A stretch of DNA of 50,577 nt from contig JACIYH010000012.1 of NCBI GenBank assembly GCA_014360055.1, forward strand, positions 1 through 50,577, given 5' to 3'. The DNA comes from Bacillota bacterium. Its GTDB lineage: Bacteria; Bacillota; Sulfobacillia; JACIYH01. The position numbers and the translations under genes are program-made. Position 1 is the first letter of the stretch. Each line of letters begins with the position of its first letter. Below are positions 9,275 through 16,960 of this stretch, piece by piece. The notes below the pieces were generated by a model. The model made no database searches. It saw only the letters and a program-made list of their open reading frames with translations, and had not been told where the DNA came from.

Positions 9275-9304
9275 CTACAAACAAAGGCCGGCCGCGTGCC
9301 GGCC
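9275..9304 (-). terminator. Intrinsic terminator after the IMPase-like gene
   Basis: On the minus strand a perfect 7-bp stem, GGCCGGC/GCCGGCC, with a five-base loop is followed at once by TTTGTTTGTA. It lies about 80 bases beyond the stop of the inositol-monophosphatase-like gene and separates it from the surface operon. Confidence 0.7.
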
Positions 9305-9381
9305 CGGATTCGAATGCCAGTCCAAGGAAAACCCCGCCATGACGAAGGCCTCCCGCAATAAAGAAAACACCGTGGAAAGCA

Positions 9382-10200
9382 TCAACCAGGATCTGGTACT
9401 TCTTCCTCCCAACGGATGCCGAACAGCAGCCCCAGCAGAGCCTCCGCTAGGACAGGAGTCGCCGCGGTCAGCAGGCCCTGGCTTTCACCTGTCCGGTAGG
9501 GCCTCCCGTCGAAACCCAGCACGCCGCAGCCCGCCTGCCGGGCCACCAGCGCAGCCGCGGCCGCGCCGAGCGGCACCGGAAACGGGCACACACAGGCGTC
9601 CAGCTTCCCCGATGCCACACAGCACAGCTCCAGCGCCACAGAACAGAATACGCGCACACCCCGCACCCTCGGGCCAACACGACGCACGCACTCCGAAACG
9701 GCGGCTGCCCCGGCCGCCGAAAGGCCCGGAGGCACGGCCACGGACACTATGGCGTCTTCGGGGGCGCTGACAGCCGAGGGACGGATACCCGAGCCGCCGC
9801 GCAACGCGGGGCCGCCGGCCCACGCCGCGTGGAGAACGTCGGGCGGAACCCACACCGCCCCAGCCACCACCTCGCCTCCCTGGACTGCGGCTACCGAAAC
9901 CGACCACAGGCCAAGGCCCAAAACGAAGTTCAACGTACCACCCAGGGGATCCACCAGCCAGGTACGGCCGGAGGACGGCAGACCTGCGGGCACCTCCCTG
10001 TCCAGAACAGAGTCCAGGGGAAAGTAATTCCCTATCACCCGCCGCACGGCGGCACGCGAGGCCTCAATAGCCTCCGCCCCCACGCCCGGGCCCCCTCCCC
10101 GCCGCGCCCTCCCGCCCCGGCACCCGGAAGCTGCCACGCCACCAGACCCAGCGGCAAACTGCGCCACGTCCGCAAGGAAAGCAGGCTCCACCAGCTCCAC
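9382..10200 (-). CDS. Inositol-monophosphatase-family protein lacking metal ligands
   Basis: A 272-residue protein of the IMPase/SuhB/CysQ fold: the N-terminal helix ends at NYFPLDSVLDREV, then TWLVDPLGGTLNFVLGLGLW, then ALELCCVASGKLDACV and VPLGAAAAALVARQAGC. In active enzymes the motifs read DP(I/L)DGT and WDxAA. Here the second Asp of the first and the Asp of the second are both Gly, so two of the usual Mg ligands are missing. It is therefore probably catalytically dead or repurposed. The start is GTG 10200, eight bases after GGGAGG; a longer open form to 10275 lacks a site. It is monocistronic, ending in the hairpin at 9275-9304. Confidence 0.7.
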   Translation of the reverse strand: MELVEPAFLADVAQFAAGSGGVAASGCRGGRARRGGGPGVGAEAIEASRAAVRRVIGNYFPLDSVLDREVPAGLPSSGRTWLVDPLGGTLNFVLGLGLWSVSVAAVQGGEVVAGAVWVPPDVLHAAWAGGPALRGGSGIRPSAVSAPEDAIVSVAVPPGLSAAGAAAVSECVRRVGPRVRGVRVFCSVALELCCVASGKLDACVCPFPVPLGAAAAALVARQAGCGVLGFDGRPYRTGESQGLLTAATPVLAEALLGLLFGIRWEEEVPDPG

Positions 10201-10554
10201 CCCGGACACCTCCCTTCTCCGGCCCTGGGCGCGAGCCCGGTAACCTCGGTCAACACACTCCACCGGCCCACCCACCTACACCACGACACCCAGGCAGCCA
10301 CCGGCCACGCCAGCCCGGAGCCGGCCAAATACGTCCCGACCGCCACTTGGCCAAACGATGCAAAACCCCCGCTCCCGTTCGGCTAAGCCCGGGAAGCGAC
10401 ACCAGCCTGTATACGCGCCGGCCAAGGACACCGAGGAGCGACCCCCACACGCCCGGAACCCTCCCACCTGCAGCGCAAGCGCGTCAGAACCGCTCCACGG
10501 ACCGTAACCGGCGGCCACAATAACACCCAGGCCCACGACAGCACACGGACACAG
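10201..10554. other. Non-coding stretch
   Basis: Open frames exist on both strands, as expected at this GC content, but none shows a domain, a signal peptide or a credible ribosome site. It probably holds the promoter of the IMPase-like gene and deleted sequence downstream of the recombinase fragment. Confidence 0.4.
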
Positions 10555-10950
10555 CTACACTCCCGGCACACCGCCACCCCAGCCCTCGGCAAGCGACAAG
10601 AACGGCTCCACCACGACCGCCCTCGGGGATACGTCCCCGCCACGCACCCCCGGAAGTTCCAGGGCAACGTCCACCTCAACAAGCCCGCGCCGCCTCAGCC
10701 AGTCGAAAAACCCGGCTGCCGCCGCACGATAGACCCGGTACATCCCCGGCGTGCGGGCAAGAAACCGGACCGCACGCGCGACACCAGACGCGCTAACCTG
10801 CCGGGGATCCGAGGGCAGCCACGCAATCAGCTTACCCAAAGCCAGCCGCTTGGCCTTCAGCGTGGGAAGAGCAGCACCCCTCGCAGCCAGATCCGCCAGG
10901 TACAGCGGGAGAAAATCCGACAGGCACGCGGGCGGATTGCCGGGCTTCTC
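10555..10950 (-). pseudogene. Fragment of a tyrosine recombinase (core-binding domain)
   Basis: The translation contains a SAM-like core-binding domain of phage/XerC-type integrases: LSDFLPLYLADLAARG, LPTLKAKRLALGKLIAWL, then YRVYRAAAAGFFDWLRRRGL followed by VDVALELPGVRG. The C-terminal catalytic domain (R..HxxR..Y) is absent: the frame stops at 10555 in unrelated sequence. The N-terminus has no start codon before a TAG at 10972-10974 apart from an internal TTG at 10839. It is thus broken at both ends, and abuts an XRE fragment on the other strand. Confidence 0.6.
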
Positions 10951-11245
10951 TAGACATTCGACAATTAGCGCCTACGAGCGGGGTACCCGCAATCCCAGCC
11001 AGTCGGCACTCAGCAGGCTGGCCCAGCTCTACCAGGTTTCCGTTCCGTTCCTGGTATGCGACGGCGGTGACCTGGTCCGGATGTTGCCGCCCGAGATGAG
11101 AGAGTTGTTCCACGTCGCCTCGCAAAGGACGGACGTGGCCCAGATGGCCCTCCGGGCGGCCCAGTGCCGGCGTGAAGTAGTTCGCCACATAGACGGCCTG
11201 CTATCCCTGCTACAGAGCGCAGCGGACCCTGTTTCTGGCGAGTAG
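10938..11245 (+). pseudogene. XRE-family regulator, N-terminus missing
   Basis: The frame reads GFSRHSTISAYERGTRNPSQ followed by SALSRLAQLYQVSVPFLV, the recognition helix and last two helices of an HTH_3/XRE domain, then a helical tail of about 65 residues (MLPPEMRELFHVASQ...) ending at 11245. The first two helices of the HTH are missing. Upstream in this frame is only the antisense of the recombinase fragment, although the frame itself stays open to 10751. No ribosome site is visible. It looks like a truncated phage- or island-type repressor joined end-on to the recombinase fragment. Confidence 0.6.
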
Positions 11246-11599
11246 GCTTGCCTTCACAGCAGGTGAAACCTTTACATTCCCATGGTGCCCCACCGGCAGG
11301 CACGCCGGCCGTACATATCGAGGGGGCGGGCAGCGGGCGCGGCAGAGGCCGCGCCTCGCCTTTCCGGCCCGCCCGCGACGTCGCCCGGCCGCGACGTTGC
11401 CCGCCCGCGACGCCGCCCGGCCGCAGGGGTCCCAAGGGGGCCAGGCTTGCGGCAGGCCCCTGCCCCAGCCCGCACCAGGGCCCGGACCCCTTCCGGTTCC
11501 TCATTGGGCGATTCGAAGGCTCAACCCACCCCAGTGTCATGCTTTCGGTTGGAAACATAACGTATTCTAGAACAAACCCGGAGGGAGGACAAAAACCCC
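11246..11599. other. Intergenic region before the multicopper oxidase
   Basis: No supportable gene. It contains the 16-bp tandem repeat at 11375-11422 and, close to 11600, an AT-richer patch (around 11545-11575) with a weak -10-like TATTCT at 11564. This is the likely promoter zone of the plus-strand oxidase gene. Confidence 0.4.
11375..11422. repeat. Three imperfect 16-bp tandem repeats
   Basis: Three head-to-tail copies: GCGACGTCGCCCGGCC, GCGACGTTGCCCGCCC and GCGACGCCGCCCGGCC. They differ at two or three positions. They lie about 180 bases upstream of the multicopper oxidase gene in non-coding DNA. They could be a protein-binding array or simply a GC-rich microrepeat. Confidence 0.7.
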
Positions 11600-13147
11600 A
11601 TGCCCAAACGGTTATTCTACAACCTGTTTGCCACGGACGGGTTCATTCACCTACCCACAGACCCCACAGGTACCAGTCGACGGGAGCGGGTCTACGTCTT
11701 TGGCTTCGTGGGGGGGCTGTTTGCAGAGCAGCCCATCACAGAAGCAGGTGCTCCGGAGGGGCCCGTGAGGGTCGTCAGCCCCTACCTCGATATACGGATT
11801 CCCGCGAACCTGGACGCGTTGAGGGGCACGGCGGTAATACCTTCCCCCAGGATCGACATGGATTTGGGTGACGAACTCTACCTCACACTTGTCAACCTCG
11901 GCCTGTATCAGGCGGCGACCCCGATCCTGGACGTGCACACGATCCACATTCATGGAGGCCACGTGGCGACGCAGGTCGATGGCGTACCCGAGACGTCCTT
12001 CGGGGTCCCCGTGACCCCACCGGGCCACCCCGCCATCAGCGTCACCTACTACTTCAAGCCCGAGAAGCCCGGATCTTACTTCTACCACTGTCATGAGGAA
12101 GCATCAGAGCATGTGCAGATGGGGATGTACGGAGCCCTCATAGTGTATCCCTCCCGGCAAAGCCTGGCCGCGGCAGGTATAACTCAGGATCCCGCAACAG
12201 GTCGATGGTTCTTCAGAGGAGTGTGGCAACCTCAGATCCCCGCTTCGGCCACCAACCGGAATTTCGCATACAACGACGTCAATACGTTCTTCAATAGCGA
12301 TTGGGTACTGCTCCTGTCAGACATCGACTCGGCGTGGCACCAGGCAGTATTCGATCAGACGGCGTTTAACGCCGTCAACTACAGGCCCAACTACTGGCTC
12401 GTCAACGGCCGCGCCTTCCCGGACACGCTCTTGCCAACCACCCTACCACCGGACCTGGTGCCCAACTCGGGGTACAGCATCCCCCCTGGCTACGATGCCT
12501 ACGTGAGGGTATCCACCGGAGTCACCAGGCGCCCGTTTGCTCCCATCAGGCCCGGCGGACTGCCCGACAGGTTTCTGCTCAGGCTGATCAACATCAGCTA
12601 CCAGCCCGTACCGTGGCACGTCCACGGTTGGCACGGCCTCATAGTGGGAAAGGACGCCAACCCCAGGGTCGCTGACGTGAGTAACCCGGCTCACGAAATG
12701 AATTTCACGACCCTCGTGGGCTCCGGGGAAAGCTATGACGTCCTGTACTCCGCGGACGACAAGCGGCCCCTTTACGCAGACTACATTTTCCGCGGCAAAG
12801 CAGGCTTCCCGTCTCTCATGCAGCAGGTAGCTAAAGCAACGGCTGATGCCAAGGCGGCCGGCACCTTCATCCCCCCGTTCCCCGGCGCCAAAGACCTGTG
12901 GGCCAACATCGTCCTCAAGACCGGGCTGCGGAAGGGGGACTTTATCCCCCCTTACAATTGGGCAGTGTGGAACTACGGATCTCCGGTGGCCGGCAACCAC
13001 TTCTTCCCGCAGTTCTACCTCGCGCACAACCACGACGACTACAAGGTCACCAACAATGGGGTCTACCCTGGGGGCCAACTCATCCTGATCGAGACCGACT
13101 TTCCGGGAGCCGATTACACCGCCACGCCTCCGCCAGCGGGCAACTGA
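11600..13147 (+). CDS. Multicopper oxidase with type-1 copper site in the first domain
   Basis: A 515-residue cupredoxin protein. Copper motifs: HTIHIHGG (first His pair); YFYHCHEEASEHVQMGM, which carries the His-Cys-His together with the later His and Met of a type-1 site; VPWHVHGWHG (third pair); and AHNHDDYKVTNNG near the C-terminus (fourth pair, with no Cys). The four pairs can form the trinuclear cluster, but the type-1 Cys is in domain 1, not the last domain as in ordinary laccases. No Sec or Tat signal is visible. Start ATG 11600 follows GGAGGGAGG. Downstream of recombinase/XRE fragments, it may be an acquired gene. Substrate (metal, phenol or other) is unknown. Confidence 0.85.
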   Translation: MPKRLFYNLFATDGFIHLPTDPTGTSRRERVYVFGFVGGLFAEQPITEAGAPEGPVRVVSPYLDIRIPANLDALRGTAVIPSPRIDMDLGDELYLTLVNLGLYQAATPILDVHTIHIHGGHVATQVDGVPETSFGVPVTPPGHPAISVTYYFKPEKPGSYFYHCHEEASEHVQMGMYGALIVYPSRQSLAAAGITQDPATGRWFFRGVWQPQIPASATNRNFAYNDVNTFFNSDWVLLLSDIDSAWHQAVFDQTAFNAVNYRPNYWLVNGRAFPDTLLPTTLPPDLVPNSGYSIPPGYDAYVRVSTGVTRRPFAPIRPGGLPDRFLLRLINISYQPVPWHVHGWHGLIVGKDANPRVADVSNPAHEMNFTTLVGSGESYDVLYSADDKRPLYADYIFRGKAGFPSLMQQVAKATADAKAAGTFIPPFPGAKDLWANIVLKTGLRKGDFIPPYNWAVWNYGSPVAGNHFFPQFYLAHNHDDYKVTNNGVYPGGQLILIETDFPGADYTATPPPAGN

Positions 13148-13278
13148 CTCACCCCACCCGGGGCCGACAACCGAAGCCCTGCTTGGTCCCCCCAAGTTAT
13201 CGTCAGAAGGCACCGGCTACCGAATCCGTGCTGAACGGCACGCTCGTAAGGTCCCCGCCCGGTCCCTCTGCCTCGGCT

Positions 13279-13458
13279 TCAGCCCTGCGTCCCCGCCGCA
13301 CGCCTCCTCTTCATAAGCTCGACCAGCAGGGAATCGAGCCTGGCGCTGACCTCCTGTACCACCTGCGGTTCTGCCTTACCCGTTTTCAGTCTGTAGAGTT
13401 CCTGCCGCAACTCCTCGATCTCCCGCAGCAGCGCGTCTTCGCTTGGGCCTTTCCCCAC
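13279..13458 (-). CDS. Spo0E-like aspartyl-phosphate phosphatase
   Basis: A 59-residue helical protein: EDALLREIEELRQELYRL, a short loop, then VSARLDSLLVELMKRR. The two-helix shape and the (S)xxLDxL signature belong to the Spo0E family, which dephosphorylates Spo0A~P and so delays sporulation. The usual SQELD is changed to SARLD, keeping the Asp. The start is GTG 13458, preceded by AAAGGGGGG. It is consistent with a spore-forming host. Confidence 0.65.
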   Translation of the reverse strand: MGKGPSEDALLREIEELRQELYRLKTGKAEPQVVQEVSARLDSLLVELMKRRRAAGTQG

Positions 13459-13782
13459 CGAATCCCCCCTTTCGCCCGGACCGGGCGGGGCCCTCGGGCC
13501 TCCCGACAGAAGCAGGGGCGTGCCACCCGGGCTCAGACCGGGTCGCGGCCGAGTCACGAAAACCTTCCGCTGCACCCATGAACCCGCACGCAGCACGGAT
13601 TGCCCGCCCGCTGACAGTGAAAAGGTAGGGGCGCCACGGCCATGGCCGGGGGCGGGCGGGCTGGGCCGGAAAGCCGCGGCGCCCCAAACCTGTCCTCTCC
13701 GTCCATCCGACTGCGGGTCGCCGGGCCCGGTGCAGCCGCCGGCGACACCAACACCCCGCTCCGCCTGAACCGGGCCCCCGCA
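13459..13782. other. Intergenic, holds a terminator-like hairpin
   Basis: 324 bases between the HD-GYP pseudogene and the Spo0E-like gene. Apart from the hairpin at 13618-13685 and the ribosome site of the Spo0E gene nothing is recognised. Confidence 0.4.
13618..13685 (-). terminator. Terminator-like long hairpin downstream of HD-GYP
   Basis: On the minus strand GGGGCGCCGCGGC (13685-13673) pairs with GCCGTGGCGCCCC (13640-13628), 13 bp with one G-T wobble and a loop of 32 bases. It is followed by TACCTTTTCA. The loop is long, so confidence is moderate. Confidence 0.45.
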
Positions 13783-14720
13783 TCACTCTGCTCCCCCCCG
13801 AGCCGACAGAGCCCGGCGCACGTCCTCCGGGATGTCGTCGAGCACAAGGGCCACGCCCAGGTCCGACGCCTCGGCAAGCGCAACCTCGACCGGCTCAATG
13901 GGCCGGTTACCCGCGTCGGCGAGGAGCCTGACAACCGGCCTCTCGGTGTTGCGGGGGTCCTGCCTTACCACCACCGCAAGCTGGCCGGTGCTGAGCCTGA
14001 GGAAGGTGCCATTGGGAAAGGCGGCCACGCGGAGCGCGAGCCGCCGTACAAAACGCTGGTCGAACTTGTCCGCAGCCGCCTTGAGGTACCGAACGGCCTC
14101 CCTGGGCAGGACCTTACGCCGGTACACTCTGTCGGTGGTCATGGCGCACAACACGTCCGCCACGGCCACTATCCTGCCGATCTCCAAAATCTTCTCTCCC
14201 CGCAGGCGGCGCGGATACCCGCTCCCGTCAAGCCGCTCGTGGTGCTGCAACAGAATCTCCGTAGGAATCTTCACCTTGCCCACGTCGTGCAACAGCGCGC
14301 CCGCACCCAGCTCGCGCAGCCTCGTGCGGTCGTAGCCGGAAGCAAGCCCTATCAACATCGAAACAACCGCCACGTCCACGAGTGGACAAAGGTGTAGTCA
14401 TGGTAGCTGCGCACGGCAGCCAGAGTGAAGGCAAGGTCGCCACGGGTCCACAAATCATCGATAATTCTGTCTACAGCCTGGAAGAGTCTGGTGCCCCCCG
14501 TCGCCACAAATTTCTGAAGCGCCTGGGTAACCGCTGCCGTGGCCTCTACCCGCGTCATCTCACAAAGCGCGTCGTCAATCACCACGTCGTCAAGGAGGCC
14601 ATCATGCACGATGACCCACTCGTAACCCCTGCGCGCAAGCCCCTCCACCATACCCTCCGTCAGCACTACCCCTTCTTTTACGAGCGCCCGGCCATCTGCC
14701 GTGTATACCGCCCTGGCCAC
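13783..14720 (-). pseudogene. HD-GYP phosphodiesterase gene with a frameshift
   Basis: The first frame (14720 to about 14372) gives the N-terminal region (ARAVYTADGRALVKEG) up to HDYTFVHS. The sequence then continues only in the next frame as VDVAVVSMLIG, LLHDVGKVKIP, HHERLDGSGYPRRL, VADVLCAMTTDRVYR and the C-terminal tail domain, ending at 13783. Intact relatives read through HS-V(D/N)VA. Here CAC TC GTG lacks one base near 14372. Both the HD and the GYP motifs are present, so an unbroken gene would hydrolyse cyclic di-GMP. The GTG start at 14720 has a stop just upstream and may itself be shortened. Either a true mutation or a sequencing error. Confidence 0.75.
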
Positions 14721-15560
14721 TCTCGCCCCACTGCCTCAGCAACCCTCACCCGCCGCAACGCCTACCTTCCCCCCGCAAGGCCTCTTGTGCGACCCCAAAG
14801 TCCGGCAGAACCCCGGGGCAAATGAGACGCACGCCCCCTCTCTGCTGCGGTCTACCAGCCCCCTGGTGCCCGCATCCCCCCCTCCCACCCCTCGGCCTCT
14901 TTGCCGCCATCGATATAGATATCGTGGCCAACCGCTCTGCGAAGCACCCTTCGAACAGGCACAGAGTTGTTCAGCCTGCGGGCCGCGTCCGGCTGCGTTG
15001 CCGGGGGTCCCCAGACCCCGATCTCCCCTGTGAGCGGTCAACCGGCCGGGCCGACTTCTCCCAACAAGTCTGCGTTGGGGTGATAGGACCTGCCGACACG
15101 GTGGCCCACGCCACCGGCGTTGCCGAAAGCATGCCCGGGGTACGGGTCCTGCGCGTCCCCCCTTTAGGTTCCCTATTTGGCCATGTGGCTGTGCCCTCCC
15201 TGTCCCGGATGGCTCCCCGATCCCGAGCAGGTGGTCGGGTGGCTGCGGGCCTCACGGGTGGGGATGGTCTGCGGTACGGTGGCGGAGACGAGCATCAGTT
15301 TGTCGGGGGCGGCCATCTCACCTGCGGCGCAGGCGGCTGAGTGGCAGGCGGCGGCGATCTCATCCCGGGGACAGGCGGTCTTCTCTGGCGGGGCGGCAGG
15401 GTGGTCTTCGGTGGAGGTGTGGGGATGGGGCAGGGTGGCCGGGGCAGCGGCCAGGCAAGTTTTCGGGTACGAGTGCAAGGTGGAGCACCACACCCTGGAA
15501 GGGTGGGTATTACGTGATCCGCGCTGACGGACAGGTGGCATTTTCGGGGAGGTGAAGGAT
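14721..15560. other. Gene-poor region with a decayed coding remnant
   Basis: 840 bases between the HD-GYP gene and the purine permease. On the plus strand, about 15056-15165 translates to CVGVIGPADTVAHATGVAES and MPGVRVLRVPP, which resembles the opening of a family of Bacillota regulators that begin 'vGViGPaDSv', but the frame then loses similarity. No purine riboswitch core (conserved loops with TATA-type P1) was found before the permease, which would have been the expected regulator. Confidence 0.4.
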
Positions 15561-16877
15561 ATGCAGGGCGGTTGGCTGGAGCGTAAGTTCGCCCTGTCGG
15601 CAAACCGCACCACGATGCGCACAGAAGTCCTGGCCGGGCTCACAACCTTCATGACCATGGCCTACATCATCTTCGTCAACCCCTCCATCCTCAAGGATGC
15701 GGGCATGGACTTTGGTGCGGTCATGGTAGCCACATGTCTTTCCTCGGCGGCAGCCTGCTTGATCATGGGTCTTTACGCCAACTACCCCATCGCGCTCGCT
15801 CCGGGCATGGGCATCAACGCCTTCTTCGCCTACACCGTGGTTAAGGCCATGGGCTATTCGTGGCAGGCGGCGCTGGCCGCCGTCTTCGTCGACGGTGTCC
15901 TCACCCTGCTGCTGCTGACCATGACCGGTGCGCGGGAAGCCATCATTAATTCCGTTCCCATGTCCCTCAAACTCTCCATTTCGGCAGGCATTGGCCTCTT
16001 TCTTGCGCTCATCGGGCTGCAGAATGCCGGCATCGTGGTGCCCAACCCCGTCACCCTGGTTCAACTGGGCGATTTCTCCAAACCGGAAGTGCTGCTGGCG
16101 GCCATCGGCCTGGTGATAACGGGAGGTCTGGTGGTGCTGCGGGTGCGGGGGGCACTGCTCCTGGGCATCATCGCCACCACCCTCATCGGCATCCCCATGG
16201 GGGTGACGAAGACGGCCGGGTTCCGACTGGTGAGCCTGCCCCCCAGCCTGGCTCCCACCTTCGGGGCTTTCGTGTACGGGCTGAAGGACGTGCTCACCGT
16301 CGGGATGATCACCATCGTCTTCACCTTCATCTTCGTAGACCTTTTCGATACGGTGGGAACCATCATCGGCGTCACCAGCAAGGCGGGCATGCTGGACGAG
16401 AAGGGACGGCTCCCGCGGGCCAACCGCGCGCTCTACTCAGACACCCTCGGTACGGTCATCGGGTCCATCCTGGGAACCAGTTGCGTGACCTCATACATCG
16501 AGAGCGCCTCCGGGATGGCCGAGGGCGGGCGTACCGGGCTCACGGCGGTTGTGGTGGCCATCCTCTTCATCCTGGCCACCTTCTTCGCTCCACTGGTGGG
16601 CATCGTACCGGCGGCGGCCACGGCTCCCGTGCTGGTCATAGTGGGCGTGTTCATGATCGAACCCATCATGAAGATAGACTTCGGAGACTACCTGGAGGCC
16701 ATTCCCGCCTTCCTGGCACTGGCCATGATGCCTTTCACGTACAGCATCGCCGAGGGGATCATCTGGGGCGTTCTTTCCTACGTCATCCTGCACGCCGTCG
16801 CCCGCCGGTTCGAGAAGATCAGCGTCACCATGTGGATCCTGGCGGCGGTTTGCCTGTTGCGGTTCTTCGTCCACTAG
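15561..16877 (+). CDS. NCS2-family purine permease (AzgA/PbuG type)
   Basis: A 438-residue polytopic membrane protein. Family marks: EVLAGLTTFMTMAYIIFVNP near the N-terminus, ALAPGMGINAFFAYTVV, VFTFIFVDLFDTVGTIIGV, and GTSCVTSYIESASGMAEGGR followed by TGLTAVVV. These are typical of adenine/guanine/hypoxanthine proton symporters with 12-14 membrane segments. The ATG at 15561 is eight bases from GGGAGG; the GTG at 15552 lies inside that site and is rejected. The next gene is adenine deaminase, so adenine is the most likely substrate. Confidence 0.9.
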   Translation: MQGGWLERKFALSANRTTMRTEVLAGLTTFMTMAYIIFVNPSILKDAGMDFGAVMVATCLSSAAACLIMGLYANYPIALAPGMGINAFFAYTVVKAMGYSWQAALAAVFVDGVLTLLLLTMTGAREAIINSVPMSLKLSISAGIGLFLALIGLQNAGIVVPNPVTLVQLGDFSKPEVLLAAIGLVITGGLVVLRVRGALLLGIIATTLIGIPMGVTKTAGFRLVSLPPSLAPTFGAFVYGLKDVLTVGMITIVFTFIFVDLFDTVGTIIGVTSKAGMLDEKGRLPRANRALYSDTLGTVIGSILGTSCVTSYIESASGMAEGGRTGLTAVVVAILFILATFFAPLVGIVPAAATAPVLVIVGVFMIEPIMKIDFGDYLEAIPAFLALAMMPFTYSIAEGIIWGVLSYVILHAVARRFEKISVTMWILAAVCLLRFFVH

Positions 16878-16885
16878 GGGCGAAG

Positions 16886-16914
16886 GGGGCGGGCCGGTAC
16901 CCCCGGCCCGCCCC
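16886..16914 (+). terminator. Strong GC hairpin between permease and adenine deaminase
   Basis: GGGGCGGGCCGG (16886-16897) pairs perfectly with CCGGCCCGCCCC (16903-16914) across a TACCC loop. It is followed by TCTGTG, a poor U-tract. It could end permease transcripts partially or protect the upstream message, lowering deaminase expression relative to permease. Confidence 0.45.
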
Positions 16915-16960
16915 TCTGTGATGGGAGCCGGGAAAGTGGAGCCGGGGGTGGGGTGGTCTG

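Noticed and set aside
9306-9316. GGATTCGAAT resembling a tRNA T-loop
   Set aside because: The flanking five-base arms do not pair and no acceptor or anticodon arm can be drawn; the neighbouring stem is a terminator.
15400-15560. Possible purine riboswitch before the permease
   Set aside because: The conserved loop sequences and an A/T-rich P1 stem are not present; the region is a string of G-rich words.
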